Shown here in pieces: positions 50,637 through 59,833 of a stretch of DNA of 64,000 nt. Positions within the stretch are counted from its first letter, which is position 1. Each line of letters begins with the position of its first letter. The translations under genes were made by a program, and so were the position numbers. This stretch comes from an uncultured Clostridia bacterium (GTDB taxonomy: Bacteria > Bacillota > Clostridia > UBA1381): the NCBI GenBank assembly GCA_947624485.1, contig CANQKM010000001.1, forward strand, positions 248,001 through 312,000, in the 5' to 3' direction. The notes beneath the pieces are model-generated. The model searched no databases, was not told where the DNA came from, and saw only the letters and a program-made list of their open reading frames with translations.

Positions 50637-53072
50637 CTAATATATCATGCCCGGAGATTTGTCTATAATTATGTTTACTCCGTCGTAATCCTTATTTTCT
50701 CTCACAGCCGCTTCCGCTTCTGCAAGTATTTTACCGAGCGATTCGTCGTCCTCGCATTTCATTATTATCTGGTAGCGGTACTTGTTGTTTATTTTCGCCA
50801 CCGCCGACGGTATCGGCCCCAGAACCTGCACCTTCTGACCGAGCGCCTTAACGTCGCCGACCGCCTTTGCGAAATAGCGCGACGCCTGCGCCGCCGCGCC
50901 CTCGTCCTCGGAGCGGAAGTAAACGCCTATCATGCCGCAGAACGGCGGATACCACAAAAGCTTCCGCTCCGCTATCTCGGTTTCGTAAAATTTGAGGTAG
51001 TCGTGCGTTTTCACAAGGCTTACCGCCTCATGCTCCGGCGTGTACGTCTGTATTACGGCTCTGCCGGTCTTTCTGCCTCTGCCGGCTCTGCCCGACACCT
51101 GCTCCAAAAGCGCGAACGTGCGCTCCGCAGCGCGGTAGTCGTTTACGTGCAGCATCGTGTCCGCCGTTATCACGCCGACGAGCGTCACGTTCTCAAAGTC
51201 GAGACCTTTCGCCACCATCTGCGTGCCTATAAGTATGTCGATCTTCTTTTTCTCAAACTTTTCAAGTATTTTTTCGTGCGACTGTTTTTTACCCGTCGTG
51301 TCCATGTCCATACGTATCGTGGACGCGTTCGGGAACAGCCGGTGTATTTCCTCCTCCACACGCTGAGTGCCGCCGCCGAAATGGCGTATATATTTACTGC
51401 CGCACGACGGGCATATCGTGTAGCCGTCGCGCTCAAAGCCGCAGTAATGGCACTTCAGCCGCCCCGTGAATTTGTGGTACGTGAGCGATATGCTGCAGTT
51501 TTCGCACTCCGGCACGTAGCCGCAGGTGCGGCACGACACGAACGACGAAAAACCGCGTCTGTTCAGAAACAGTATCGTCTGCTCGCCGTTTTCGAGATTT
51601 TGCTTAATTTCGCGGTACAGCCTGCGCGAGAGCATGCTCTTGTTGCCCTTCGCAAGCTCGGTGCGCATATCCTCAACGTAAATTTCGGGCATCGCGTTAT
51701 TGTTAAAACGCGAGTTCATCATTAAAAGCTCATACTCGCCCGTTTCGGCCTTGTAGCGGCTCTCGACGCTCGGCGTCGCGCTCGCGAGAACAAGCTCCGC
51801 TCCCGACTGTTTTGCGCGGAACGCGGCAACCTCCCTGGCGTGGTAGCGCGGCGTCATTTCCGACTTATACGTGTCGGAATGTTCCTCGTCCATTACGATT
51901 ACGCCTATGTTTTTGAGCGGCGTAAATATCGCGCTTCTTGCGCCTATCACTATGTCCGCGCCGCCGTCGCGTATCTTTTTCCACTGGTCGTACCGCTCGC
52001 CCTGCGACAGCGCGCTGTGGAATATTGCCACGCTGTCGCCGAAGCGCGACTTGAACCGCGCCACCGCCTGCGGCGTAAGCGATATTTCGGGTACGAGTAC
52101 TATCGCCGTTTTGCCGAGCGAAAGCGCGTACTCTATCGACCGCATAAAGACCTCGGTTTTGCCGCTGCCCGTTACGCCCTGCAGCAGAAACGTCTTGCCG
52201 CAGCCGTTTTTTATCGAATTGTTTATCGCGTCTATGGCTTTTTTCTGTTCAGCCGTCGGCGCGGGCTTCTCCGCTTCCTCAAACAGTCTGTTCGCGAACG
52301 GATCGCGGTAGACGGTCGTTTCAAAAATTTCGATGTAGCCCTTGCCGCGCAGCGCGTTCACCGCCGACGACGTGCCGCCGGCAGCCTCGTAAAGCTCGGA
52401 CAGCGTCACGTATTCCTCGCCCGCGAGGTATTCGAGCATCGCCGACTGCACCGGCGCGCGCTTTATAAGCCTTTCCGCTTCGCGAAGCGCGTCGTCCGCT
52501 TCAACGATGAGCCTTGCGCAGCGAACCGACTTGTCGCGCACGTTAGCCCTTTGGCGGTACTCGCGGCGAAGCGTGCCGTCCTTGAGCATTTCACGCACAG
52601 CCGCGCGTACGTTTCCCTTTACGTTTTCCTCGAGAAACGCGTATTCCGCTTCGTTATTATTCGCTTTGAGCGTTTCCGTTATGCTTTTTCTTATGTCGGA
52701 CTGCCCGTCCGTTTCGTTTTCGAGAATTATCCACTCGCGGCTTTTTAAAGCCGTTCCGGCGGGTACAACCGCGCGTATTATGTCGAGGTACGGAGCAAGG
52801 TACTTTTCATGCATCCACTCTATCACTTCGAGCATATCCGCGTCGAACGCCGGTATGTCATGCGCAAGCTTTCTTACGGACTTCATATTTTTCGCGCCGC
52901 TCTCGCTGCAGAGAGCCATGCAGTAGCCTTCAAGCTCCTTGTCGTTCCTGCCGAACGGCACGAGCAGACGGCTGCCGACGCGGATCTCGTTCTCGATCTC
53001 CGCCGGCACAAGATAGTCAAAAGGTCGGTCAAGACTTTTTGATTTATTGTCCACAATAACCTTCGCAATCAT
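50637..53072 (-). CDS. priA: Primosomal helicase PriA
   Basis: 811 aa, full length. N-terminal DNA-binding domain, Walker A 'LLQGVTGSGKTEVFMRS', 'VMDEEHSDTYKSEMTPRYHA', a zinc-binding insert ('CRTCGYVPECENC', 'CHYCGFERDGYTICPSCG'), and the helicase C-terminal half with 'SGRAGRGRKTG'. It restarts stalled replication forks. The ribosome site is weak (AGGA). Confidence 0.97.
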   Translation of the reverse strand: MIAKVIVDNKSKSLDRPFDYLVPAEIENEIRVGSRLLVPFGRNDKELEGYCMALCSESGAKNMKSVRKLAHDIPAFDADMLEVIEWMHEKYLAPYLDIIRAVVPAGTALKSREWIILENETDGQSDIRKSITETLKANNNEAEYAFLEENVKGNVRAAVREMLKDGTLRREYRQRANVRDKSVRCARLIVEADDALREAERLIKRAPVQSAMLEYLAGEEYVTLSELYEAAGGTSSAVNALRGKGYIEIFETTVYRDPFANRLFEEAEKPAPTAEQKKAIDAINNSIKNGCGKTFLLQGVTGSGKTEVFMRSIEYALSLGKTAIVLVPEISLTPQAVARFKSRFGDSVAIFHSALSQGERYDQWKKIRDGGADIVIGARSAIFTPLKNIGVIVMDEEHSDTYKSEMTPRYHAREVAAFRAKQSGAELVLASATPSVESRYKAETGEYELLMMNSRFNNNAMPEIYVEDMRTELAKGNKSMLSRRLYREIKQNLENGEQTILFLNRRGFSSFVSCRTCGYVPECENCSISLTYHKFTGRLKCHYCGFERDGYTICPSCGSKYIRHFGGGTQRVEEEIHRLFPNASTIRMDMDTTGKKQSHEKILEKFEKKKIDILIGTQMVAKGLDFENVTLVGVITADTMLHVNDYRAAERTFALLEQVSGRAGRGRKTGRAVIQTYTPEHEAVSLVKTHDYLKFYETEIAERKLLWYPPFCGMIGVYFRSEDEGAAAQASRYFAKAVGDVKALGQKVQVLGPIPSAVAKINNKYRYQIIMKCEDDESLGKILAEAEAAVRENKDYDGVNIIIDKSPGMIY

Positions 53073-53095
53073 ACAAATTCAGTCCTATCGGTGAA

Positions 53096-53413
53096 TTATT
53101 CCTCTTCGTCCTCGTAGTCTACGACCTCAACGCCGCCCTCTTCGCCGAGCGTCGAGCCGAGCGACATTATCGCCGCCTGCTTCTCGTCCTCCCAAGCCTT
53201 CGCGCGCTCTATAGCGCCCGAACGCACATAGCCTATCTTGCCCGACATGATTTCGTCGGCGGCTATCGTTACGGGCTTTTCAACACCGTGCGCTTCCTCG
53301 TCCGACGTGCGTTCCTTGCCGATCATTCTCGCGCGCTTCGCAGCCATCGCCACAAGCGTGTAACGGCTGTCAACACACTTTGAAAGCTCTGTAATTCCGG
53401 GTTTGATCATCAT
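53096..53413 (-). CDS. rpoZ: RNA polymerase omega subunit
   Basis: 105 aa from the ATG at 53413, 8 bases after GGAGGA; the next codon is also ATG. 'RYTLVAMAAKRARMI' is the omega core, and 'KPVTIAADEIMSGKI' follows. The C-terminal 50 residues are a variable acidic tail. coaBC, which is often between rpoZ and priA, is absent (only 23 bases remain). Confidence 0.95.
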   Translation of the reverse strand: MMIKPGITELSKCVDSRYTLVAMAAKRARMIGKERTSDEEAHGVEKPVTIAADEIMSGKIGYVRSGAIERAKAWEDEKQAAIMSLGSTLGEEGGVEVVDYEDEEE

Positions 53414-53430
53414 AATTATATTCCTCCAGT

Positions 53431-54033
53431 TTAATAATTTTCCGATATAAGTTTGTCTATAAGACCGCGCTTTTCCGTTTCCTCGCGCATGGCGTCCTCG
53501 ACCTCTTTGACGCAGTCGTCGAGCGAATCGTTCACGAATATGCGGCTGTAGAGCGGCGACTTCGTAAACTCCCATTTCGCCGTTTCCATACGCTCCTTTA
53601 TCTGCTCGTCCGTTTCGCGTCCGCGCTCGGTGAGCCGCTTTTTAAGCTCCGCCATGGACGGCGGAACAACAAACATAAGTATTGCGTCGGGAAATATGTT
53701 CTTGACCTTCAGCGCGCCCTGAACCTCTATCTCAAGAAGTACGTTTCGTCCCGCGCTGAGCATATCCGCGACGGCTTTTTTCGGCGTGCCGTAGTAGTTG
53801 CCGCCGTATTTCGCGTATTCGAGCATTTCACCGTCCGCTATCATTTTTTCAAATTTTTCGGTTGTTGTGTAGTTGTAGGTTACGCCGTCCGTCTCGCCCC
53901 TGCGCATTTCGCGCGTCGTTGACGATACGGACAGGAACACGTTATTGTCCGCGTTGGCTATGAGCCGCTCGCAGATCGTTCCCTTGCCGGTACCCGAAGG
54001 CCCCGACATTACGAATAATACTCCCCTACTCAT
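53431..54033 (-). CDS. gmk: Guanylate kinase
   Basis: 200 aa from the ATG at 54033 behind GAGGAGG. P-loop '[17 protein letters not shown]', '[20 protein letters not shown]' and '[11 protein letters not shown]' are intact. It makes GDP from GMP. The start overlaps the end of remA by 8 bases. Confidence 0.97.
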   Translation of the reverse strand: MSRGVLFVMSGPSGTGKGTICERLIANADNNVFLSVSSTTREMRRGETDGVTYNYTTTEKFEKMIADGEMLEYAKYGGNYYGTPKKAVADMLSAGRNVLLEIEVQGALKVKNIFPDAILMFVVPPSMAELKKRLTERGRETDEQIKERMETAKWEFTKSPLYSRIFVNDSLDDCVKEVEDAMREETEKRGLIDKLISENY

Positions 54034-54286
54034 TTTTATCCTCCTCGCCCGTGTCGGCGCCGAGCCTTGCCGCAACCGTTTCCGTCTGCAGCGCGGACAG
54101 AACGATGTGATCCGAGTCTGTTACTATGACGGCTCTGGTGCGTCTGCCGTAGGTGGCGTTTATAAGATTACCCTTGTCCTCCGCCTCGCGGATTATGCGC
54201 TTTATAGGCGCGCTGTCGGGACTTACCACGCTTATCACTCTCTCAGCGTTTACCATGTTGCCGAATCCTATGTTTATAAGCCGCAT
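54026..54286 (-). CDS. remA: RemA/DUF370 DNA-binding regulator
   Basis: 86 aa. '[20 protein letters not shown]' and '[20 protein letters not shown]' match the RemA family, which binds repeats upstream of matrix genes in Bacillus. The yloC-remA-gmk-rpoZ order is conserved in Firmicutes. Confidence 0.94.
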   Translation of the reverse strand: MRLINIGFGNMVNAERVISVVSPDSAPIKRIIREAEDKGNLINATYGRRTRAVIVTDSDHIVLSALQTETVAARLGADTGEEDKNE

Positions 54287-54306
54287 TTTTATCCCTCTAT
54301 TCTTTT

Positions 54307-55185
54307 CTATTCTATGTTCTGTATCTGTTCTCTGAGCTTTTCTATCTCGCCCTTAAGCTCCACGACGATTTTCGCTATCTCTATGTCGCTCGCTTTTGAG
54401 CCTATCGTGTTTGTTTCCCTGTTTATCTCCTGTATCAGGAAATCAAGCCGTCTGCCCGCCGGTTCGCCGCTGTTTATTATCGCGTTAAACTCTACAAAAT
54501 GACTCCGCAGTCTCACCGTTTCCTCGTTTACCGCGATCTTGTCGGCGAATATCGCGACCTCGGTGAGCAAGCGTCCCTCGTCAACCTCTCTGTCCTCCAG
54601 AACCTCCTTGATTTTATCGTAAAGGCGGTTTCTGTATTCCTCGACCGTTTCGGGTGAACGCTCGTCCACACGCTCCACGAGCGTTTTCATGTACTCTATG
54701 CGCGCCTCGAGATCCTGCTGTATACGCTCGCCTTCTCTTTGGCGCATAAGCGTGAACGCTTCGAGCGCGCCGTCGAGAGCCGCTTTGACGTTGTTCCATA
54801 TAGCGTCCTCGTCCTCGTCTTTTTTGACGACGGTGAACACATCCTGATTTCGCGCCACACCCATAACCGTTATGTCGTCGGTGAGCGAAAACTCGTCGCG
54901 CAGCTTTTTCAAAGCCTCGATGTAGTTTTCCGCCGCGGCGCGGTTTATCGTGATTTCCTCGTCAACGCTTTCGTAATTCTCAATCGTCAGCGAAATATCG
55001 ACCTTGCCGCGCGTTATGCTTTGTGCCGCGCGCTTTCGTATTTTATCTTCGAGAAACGCATAGCGGCGCGGATATTTTATCGTAAAGTCGCTGTAACGGT
55101 GGTTTACCGACTTTACCTCGACATATATTCTCTTGCCGTCGGCTATCAGCTCCTGTCTGCCGTAGCCCGTCATGCTTTTTAACAT
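54307..55185 (-). CDS. yloC: YicC/YloC-family endoribonuclease
   Basis: 292 aa from the ATG at 55185 ('[12 protein letters not shown]'). The N-terminal 'SMTGYGR' and the C-terminal '[20 protein letters not shown]' are family signatures. The E. coli homologue YicC is an endoribonuclease. It is the first gene of the 14-kb operon. No strong Shine-Dalgarno precedes the ATG; GGGG is 15 bases upstream. Confidence 0.93.
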   Translation of the reverse strand: MLKSMTGYGRQELIADGKRIYVEVKSVNHRYSDFTIKYPRRYAFLEDKIRKRAAQSITRGKVDISLTIENYESVDEEITINRAAAENYIEALKKLRDEFSLTDDITVMGVARNQDVFTVVKKDEDEDAIWNNVKAALDGALEAFTLMRQREGERIQQDLEARIEYMKTLVERVDERSPETVEEYRNRLYDKIKEVLEDREVDEGRLLTEVAIFADKIAVNEETVRLRSHFVEFNAIINSGEPAGRRLDFLIQEINRETNTIGSKASDIEIAKIVVELKGEIEKLREQIQNIE

Positions 55186-55268
55186 TTTCGCTTCAATATC
55201 CCCTTTCGCTTGTCCGCTTCGGACGCGGACTTTGTATCGGATAGGCATAATTACCCATTATCCATATA

Positions 55269-55280
55269 ATTATACCACAC
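55269..55280 (-). promoter_or_regulatory. Extended -10 promoter of the yloC operon
   Basis: Minus-strand TGGTATAAT, an extended -10 with TATAAT at 55269-55274. No good -35 is present at 17 bases. Position is 85 bases before the yloC start. Confidence 0.5.
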
Positions 55281-55368
55281 TTTTCCCGTTTTGTGTAGAC
55301 CTTTTTGAAAATTTTTCTAAAAATTTTTATTTCCGTGCTTTTTCCTTTGTATTTCCGCGCACAAAAAC

Positions 55369-55412
55369 GGGGACACTAAAATTTTAGTGTCCCCGCTGTT
55401 TTAGTGTCCCCT
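55369..55412. repeat. Perfect 26-bp palindrome plus a third arm; also a terminator
   Basis: GGGGACACTAAAA is followed at once by its exact complement (55369-55394). A further TTTTAGTGTCCCC follows at 55399-55411. On the minus strand this lies after the stalk gene (stop 55432) and is followed by GTTTTTG, so it can act as its terminator. The remaining 246 bases between yloC and the stalk gene hold only this and the promoter. Confidence 0.8.
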
Positions 55413-55431
55413 TTATCCTATATTACTTTTA

Positions 55432-56070
55432 TCAGCCGTCAATCGTTACCGACCGACTCTCACCGTTCCAGCCGACGGTCAGCCCAAGCTCCTCGGCTAT
55501 GACGCGAATAGGCACATACAACTGCCCTTCCACGTATCTCGCGCAGTTTCCGAGCGGCACATAATAGCCGTCCGCTTGGTTTTTGCGCATACCAATCATA
55601 TAAGGAATTATTTCGAGTGTCGTACCGTTCTTTTTAAGCGTTGTGAGGTAGTATGCTTCGTTATATGTTCTCTCGCAGCCCAGCTCGTCAAACACCTCGA
55701 CCGGTACAAGCGTTGCGTCGTTATGCAGAACGCACTTCTGTCCATACGCCGACGGCTTTCCGTTTACAAGCAGAGACATTTCGCCCATTTTCAAGTCAAA
55801 ATTGCCGGCAAGCGCCGCGTGCTCGTCAATATACAGCGCAGGGCACTCGTACTCAACTCCGTCAGCCGTTTTTTCAATTCCCGACGTGTATTTTTCGGCA
55901 AAGCCCGACGCAAGCGCCTTTTCCACGTCGCCCTCCTTATACGGATACTGCGACGCAAACGCGTGGGCAGTATCATACAATTCCTCGGCTTGCGGCTCGG
56001 CATATGCTGCGATACCCGCCGCCGACAGCATTAACGCAGCCGAAGCCAACAGTGCAATAATTTTTTTCAT
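55432..56070 (-). CDS. Secreted stalk-domain protein under a poly-G promoter (212 aa)
   Basis: ATG at 56070 behind GAAAGGAG. The signal peptide 'KKIIALLASAALMLSAAGIA' ends in AYAEP. Two regions resemble stalk (copper amine oxidase N) domains; the clearest is 'GQLYVPIRVIAEELGLTVGW' at the C-terminus. Function unknown, presumably surface or extracellular. It follows the LytTR two-component genes on the same strand but has its own promoter whose -35/-10 spacer contains 11 G. Confidence 0.85.
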   Translation of the reverse strand: MKKIIALLASAALMLSAAGIAAYAEPQAEELYDTAHAFASQYPYKEGDVEKALASGFAEKYTSGIEKTADGVEYECPALYIDEHAALAGNFDLKMGEMSLLVNGKPSAYGQKCVLHNDATLVPVEVFDELGCERTYNEAYYLTTLKKNGTTLEIIPYMIGMRKNQADGYYVPLGNCARYVEGQLYVPIRVIAEELGLTVGWNGESRSVTIDG

Positions 56071-56119
56071 GATTTTTTCTCCTTTCTTCGTAATCGGCAC
56101 TCCGTGTGCCTATAATGCT

Positions 56120-56151
56120 ATTATAGCACCCCCCCCCCCGAAGTTTGTCAA
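56120..56151 (-). promoter_or_regulatory. Promoter with an 11-G tract in the spacer (phase-variation candidate)
   Basis: Minus strand: TTGACA (56146-56151) and TATAAT (56120-56125) are both perfect consensus but 20 bases apart. The spacer holds an uninterrupted run of 11 G (C on the plus strand, 56129-56139). Loss of three G would give the optimal 17-base spacing. Slipped-strand changes in such tracts switch promoters in other bacteria. Confidence 0.75.
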
Positions 56152-56284
56152 CACCTTTTTCAATTTCCGCCAAAGGTGGTTGGGTTAGTGATTTTCAAGG
56201 AGAATGTGTTATATAGTAAATCTATAGTAATATTGAAATTTTACTTTGTCAACCCCTTTTGTTCAAGTGTTATGGTAATCATGT

Positions 56285-57583
56285 CTAAATGTTGTTTTTC
56301 GGAGGAATGTGTATAATAGCGGACGCTCTGAAAAATTTCTTTTTGCCGTCGTACTCCCATGTCATTTCGCTGCCGTATTTTTTTAGCGCGTTGTTTATGC
56401 TCTTTATTCCCACGCCGTGCAGCTCCGCGTCAGGCTTTTGCGTGAGAAGCTCGCCGTCAGGCGCGACCGGTGCTTTGTCCGTATAGTTCTCCACTCTTAT
56501 CGCGGTATACGCCTTGTTTACCGTATACAAATCGACGTATACCTCTTTTATTTCCGCGTTTTGAGCGGCTTCCGCGGCGTTGTCGAGCATATTTGAAAAA
56601 ATCGCCACCACGTCTATATCGGCAATGAAGCCGAGCGTCGGGGATTTGGAGCGGATATGTATTTCGACGCCGCGCCCGTGAGCTTCCTTCACCTTTTGAG
56701 CCAAAAGGATATTGAGAATTTTGTTGTCGGTGTAACGGGTGTAGTCAAGCTCGCGCTGTGCAAACCGTATATTTTTCATATACTCGCCCGCCTCGGCGTT
56801 GTCCGACGCTATAAGCTCCTTTAACACGTCGAGATGCTTATGAAAATCGTGGCGCATGATTTTTGTGTTCTCGTATTTTTCGGTAAGCAGACGATAATCG
56901 TACAGTTCCTCTTTGTTCCTGTTGTATTCATCCTGCAGCATTTTAAGCTCCCTGTTTTTGTTGTTAAGTCCCATGTTTATGTAATACGTTACGAGGTTGA
57001 CGAGAAAGAAGATGATGTTCAGAATTAAAAACAAACTCGTGTCTATATCCTTAGACATCATGTACGTAAGACATGCCACGGTCAAAAGAGGGACGAACGA
57101 TAACGCCGCGGGCGTTCGGCTGCCGTACTTATCATCGTTCTTCGGTGTGAAGCGTTTAAGTATGAGAATACCTATAAAATAAAGCACCTTGCTGACGATT
57201 GCCAGCATCATATAAGCATACGCCGGATTTGCACCCGAATTGATGTCCCATCTTATATGAAAATACCGAAAACCCATAAGATACAGAACGAGATATTCCC
57301 CTATACACGACAGCACGTCCAGCATAAGGCTGTAAAATGCCGCGCTGCTGAACCGCACGTTGTAGCAGTATATGAGCATCGTGGTATTTATTATGAAAAA
57401 GCACAGTACCGAAATCGGCGGGATGTTCATAAGTCCTATCGAGAACAGCGCCGCGTAGCCGCACAGTGATATAAGGATGCTTTGAAGATAGCTTTTGCGC
57501 GGACGGAAGCTTGTGTTCGCGTAGAATACGAACATCACGCACTCGAAAAAGTGTCCCAGTATGTATCCCAAATGAATTGTCAT
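56285..57583 (-). CDS. AgrC-like GHKL sensor histidine kinase
   Basis: 432 aa from the ATG at 57583, overlapping the response regulator stop (ATGA). Six or seven N-terminal membrane helices, then 'IMRHDFHKHLDVLKELI' with the phospho-accepting His, N box 'FSNMLDNAAEAAQNAEI' and G box 'HGVGIKSINNAL'. This is the AgrC/ComD type that usually senses peptides. No agrB or agrD is visible nearby. Confidence 0.92.
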   Translation of the reverse strand: MTIHLGYILGHFFECVMFVFYANTSFRPRKSYLQSILISLCGYAALFSIGLMNIPPISVLCFFIINTTMLIYCYNVRFSSAAFYSLMLDVLSCIGEYLVLYLMGFRYFHIRWDINSGANPAYAYMMLAIVSKVLYFIGILILKRFTPKNDDKYGSRTPAALSFVPLLTVACLTYMMSKDIDTSLFLILNIIFFLVNLVTYYINMGLNNKNRELKMLQDEYNRNKEELYDYRLLTEKYENTKIMRHDFHKHLDVLKELIASDNAEAGEYMKNIRFAQRELDYTRYTDNKILNILLAQKVKEAHGRGVEIHIRSKSPTLGFIADIDVVAIFSNMLDNAAEAAQNAEIKEVYVDLYTVNKAYTAIRVENYTDKAPVAPDGELLTQKPDAELHGVGIKSINNALKKYGSEMTWEYDGKKKFFRASAIIHIPPKNNI

Positions 57584-58290
57584 TGCAGTCCTCCGCTCCA
57601 TTCCCGAAACCGTTTGTTGAACACCGCATACTTCCTTACGGAAAGAAGCGGTCTGTAAAGCGTTCCGTCATGCTCGCATATTATTTCGTCTCTGTTGTAG
57701 TCGAAAACGTAATTCATGTTCACATAGCAGCTCCCGTGCGTTTCGGTGAAAAACTCGTCGGAAAGCTGCTTTATTACGCTGCGGAACGTGTCGTATGTTT
57801 CGACCGTGCCGTCCGTGGTTACTATATGCGTGAGCCTGCCGCTGTGGTAGACGTATATGATGTTCTTTACAAGTATTTTTACCTTGCGTTTACCGCTCGT
57901 AACAGTTACTGCGGCTCTTTCATGCTCAATTCTCTTTACCGCCGATTTAAGGCTGTAGAGAAGGCGATCCTCGTTAATCGGCTTTGTCCAGAACCGAAAA
58001 GCGTGGTTGTCAAGCGCCTCGTCCATGTAGTCCTCGTGGTGCGTCACGAAAAATATGAGACACTGCGGGTTTTTCCTGTGAAGCGACTCGGCTGTTTTAA
58101 TTCCGTCCAAGCCGTCCATCTCAACGTCGAGAAATACCATGCTGTACGTTTTCGGGGAGCTTAACATATCCTTTGACGCGGTAAACGTGTCAATCTCCCA
58201 TTCGGCGCAAACCGCAGGCATATTCCTTTCGAGGAGCGTCCTTTCAAGCTCCACATCCTCTGTCTCGTCGTCACATATCGCGATATACAC
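57580..58290 (-). CDS. LytTR-family response regulator (AgrA-like)
   Basis: 236 aa, GTG start at 58290 behind AGAGGGGGA. Receiver domain with 'IAICDDETEDVE', phospho-Asp in 'MVFLDVEMDGLDGI' and the Lys in 'FWTKPINEDRLL', then a LytTR DNA-binding domain ('YRPLLSVRKYAVFNKRF'). It forms a coupled pair with the kinase that follows. Confidence 0.94.
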   Translation of the reverse strand: MYIAICDDETEDVELERTLLERNMPAVCAEWEIDTFTASKDMLSSPKTYSMVFLDVEMDGLDGIKTAESLHRKNPQCLIFFVTHHEDYMDEALDNHAFRFWTKPINEDRLLYSLKSAVKRIEHERAAVTVTSGKRKVKILVKNIIYVYHSGRLTHIVTTDGTVETYDTFRSVIKQLSDEFFTETHGSCYVNMNYVFDYNRDEIICEHDGTLYRPLLSVRKYAVFNKRFREWSGGLQ

Positions 58291-58325
58291 AGGCTCTCCC
58301 CCTCTCGTGATAAGATTACAGATAT

Positions 58326-58355
58326 ATATTACAACAAAACGGCGCGGATTGTCAA
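58326..58355 (-). promoter_or_regulatory. Promoter of the two-component operon
   Basis: Minus strand TTGACA (58350-58355), 18-base spacer, TAATAT (58326-58331). Confidence 0.6.
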
Positions 58356-58370
58356 CTTGTGTTTGGGCGC

Positions 58371-58405
58371 AAAAAAATACCGCGCACGCGGCGCGGTATT
58401 TTTTT
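58371..58405. terminator. Terminator after the 429-aa stalk gene
   Basis: TACCGCG (58378-58384) and CGCGGTA (58392-58398) around CACGCGG, with A7 and T7 flanks. It works on both strands; here it follows the minus-strand stalk gene. Confidence 0.85.
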
Positions 58406-58412
58406 ACTGTGT

Positions 58413-59702
58413 TTAAGCTGTTACGCCGTTAAGGTCGGATATAAGCTGCATAAGCTCCGAAATATCCTGCGCGTTTTCGGGAGCGGTGATTTCCCCGCCG
58501 CCTTCGCCCGTCTTTGAAACGGCTGTCACCTTGGCGCTTACCTTCTGTCCGCCGTTTAGGGCAACGTTGAATTCAAGCGTTGAATTTGCCTGTTCTCCGG
58601 TGTATTCAACCGACGCCTTCATCGTAAATTCGTCGTACATGTCGAGCGAGAATCCGAAATATTCCTCCATGCCCTTCTTGTCGAGTTCTACGGACGCGCC
58701 AGTGCCGTTGTCCGTTTCCTCGATTTTAACGCATTTATCGACGTACTCAAGCGAGTCCATCATCGCAGCGATATTCGTTATCTGCCGGAACTGCGCGTCG
58801 CCCTCGGTTGTTACCATTGACTTTAACATCGCCGCAATGTCGCTGCTGTCGCTCTGTGACGCAGCCTGCATCAGATCGGCAGCCTGAGCGCCGTACATGT
58901 CGGCTATATTTAAGCTGTACCACTGATCAGCCGTAATAGGCAGATCCAGTTCTTCTCCGACATCAAAGCTAAAGTAAATTGTACCGTCCTTATATATGAA
59001 TTTCGTCGGCATTTCGTGTGTTTCGCCGCCGCTTGTCACAGTCATTGTGCCGTCAACAGACGCGCCGTTCTTATTGCTGACTGTCGCGCTGCCCTTGAAA
59101 GCCGTTGTTGTTCCCTCGTTCTCGCTGCTTATCTCAACGTCGGCTGTCGAAGCGTCAAAATCGTCACCCTCGATCGATTGAAGCTTCTTAATATTCGGGA
59201 TGAGCGAGTCAACGTTCGCAAAATACTCGTCATAGTCGGCGATTACAACGGTCTCTGTATCGCCGTCCCAGCCGACCTGCATACCGAGCGCGTTTGACAT
59301 AAAGCGTATCGGTACGAGCGTTCTGTCCTCGACAATAATCATCGGCACGTCCATTGTTACCGTGGATTTCGCGCCGTTGTCGTCAACGTTGATCGTGTCG
59401 TCCATAAGGGTGAAGTCTATTGTTTTTGTACCCTTTGACGCCGTTACGTGTCTTGTCGCCTCGTCGTAGTCAACCGTCGCACCCATGGACTCAAGAGCCG
59501 CACGGAACGGTATCATAACTCTGCCCTCGGTGTTCACGGGCTTTACGTCCTCATATGTTACGGGCGTGTCGTTGTAGATGATATGTATTTCATCCTGTCC
59601 GAGCGCGTTCATAATCTTCGCCGTTCTGCTTTCGGCAAATGCGGCGTTTGTGCACGCAAGCGCAAGCGCAGCCGCGGCAATTACCGATATTATTTTTTTC
59701 AT
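58413..59702 (-). CDS. Secreted stalk-domain protein (429 aa)
   Basis: Signal peptide 'KKIISVIAAAALALACTNAA' cut near AFAES. Residues 30-160 are a full two-lobed stalk domain: 'VMIPFRAALESMGATVDYDE' and 'RTLVPIRFMSNALGMQVGWD'. The next 260 residues form an extracellular beta-rich region resembling a LolA/DUF-type lipoprotein fold ('NKNGASVDGTMTVTSGGETH'); I cannot name it. ATG behind TGGAGGT. Monocistronic. Confidence 0.85.
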   Translation of the reverse strand: MKKIISVIAAAALALACTNAAFAESRTAKIMNALGQDEIHIIYNDTPVTYEDVKPVNTEGRVMIPFRAALESMGATVDYDEATRHVTASKGTKTIDFTLMDDTINVDDNGAKSTVTMDVPMIIVEDRTLVPIRFMSNALGMQVGWDGDTETVVIADYDEYFANVDSLIPNIKKLQSIEGDDFDASTADVEISSENEGTTTAFKGSATVSNKNGASVDGTMTVTSGGETHEMPTKFIYKDGTIYFSFDVGEELDLPITADQWYSLNIADMYGAQAADLMQAASQSDSSDIAAMLKSMVTTEGDAQFRQITNIAAMMDSLEYVDKCVKIEETDNGTGASVELDKKGMEEYFGFSLDMYDEFTMKASVEYTGEQANSTLEFNVALNGGQKVSAKVTAVSKTGEGGGEITAPENAQDISELMQLISDLNGVTA

Positions 59703-59735
59703 TTTTACATTACCTCCATTTATAATGATAAACGT

Positions 59736-59764
59736 ATTTTAGCACATTAAAGTTAAATAATCAA
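59736..59764 (-). promoter_or_regulatory. Promoter of the 429-aa stalk gene
   Basis: Minus strand TTGATT (59759-59764), 17-base spacer, TAAAAT (59736-59741). Confidence 0.65.
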
Positions 59765-59772
59765 TATTTTTA

Positions 59773-59801
59773 TTGTATTTTTTTTTGAGTTGTGTTATAA
59801 T
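59773..59801 (+). promoter_or_regulatory. Promoter of rqcH
   Basis: TTGTAT (59773-59778), 17-base spacer, TATAAT (59796-59801), divergent from the stalk promoter. Confidence 0.7.
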
Positions 59802-59833
59802 TATGCACAATATCTGTAAAAGGAGACACTGTT

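Noticed and set aside
50610-51725. 371-codon plus-strand open frame
   Set aside because: Antisense of priA, no recognisable domain.
56195-56230. Possible short ORF (ATGTGTTATATAG...) after AAGGAG, considered as an AgrD-like peptide
   Set aside because: It encodes only seven residues before a stop and has no AgrD features.
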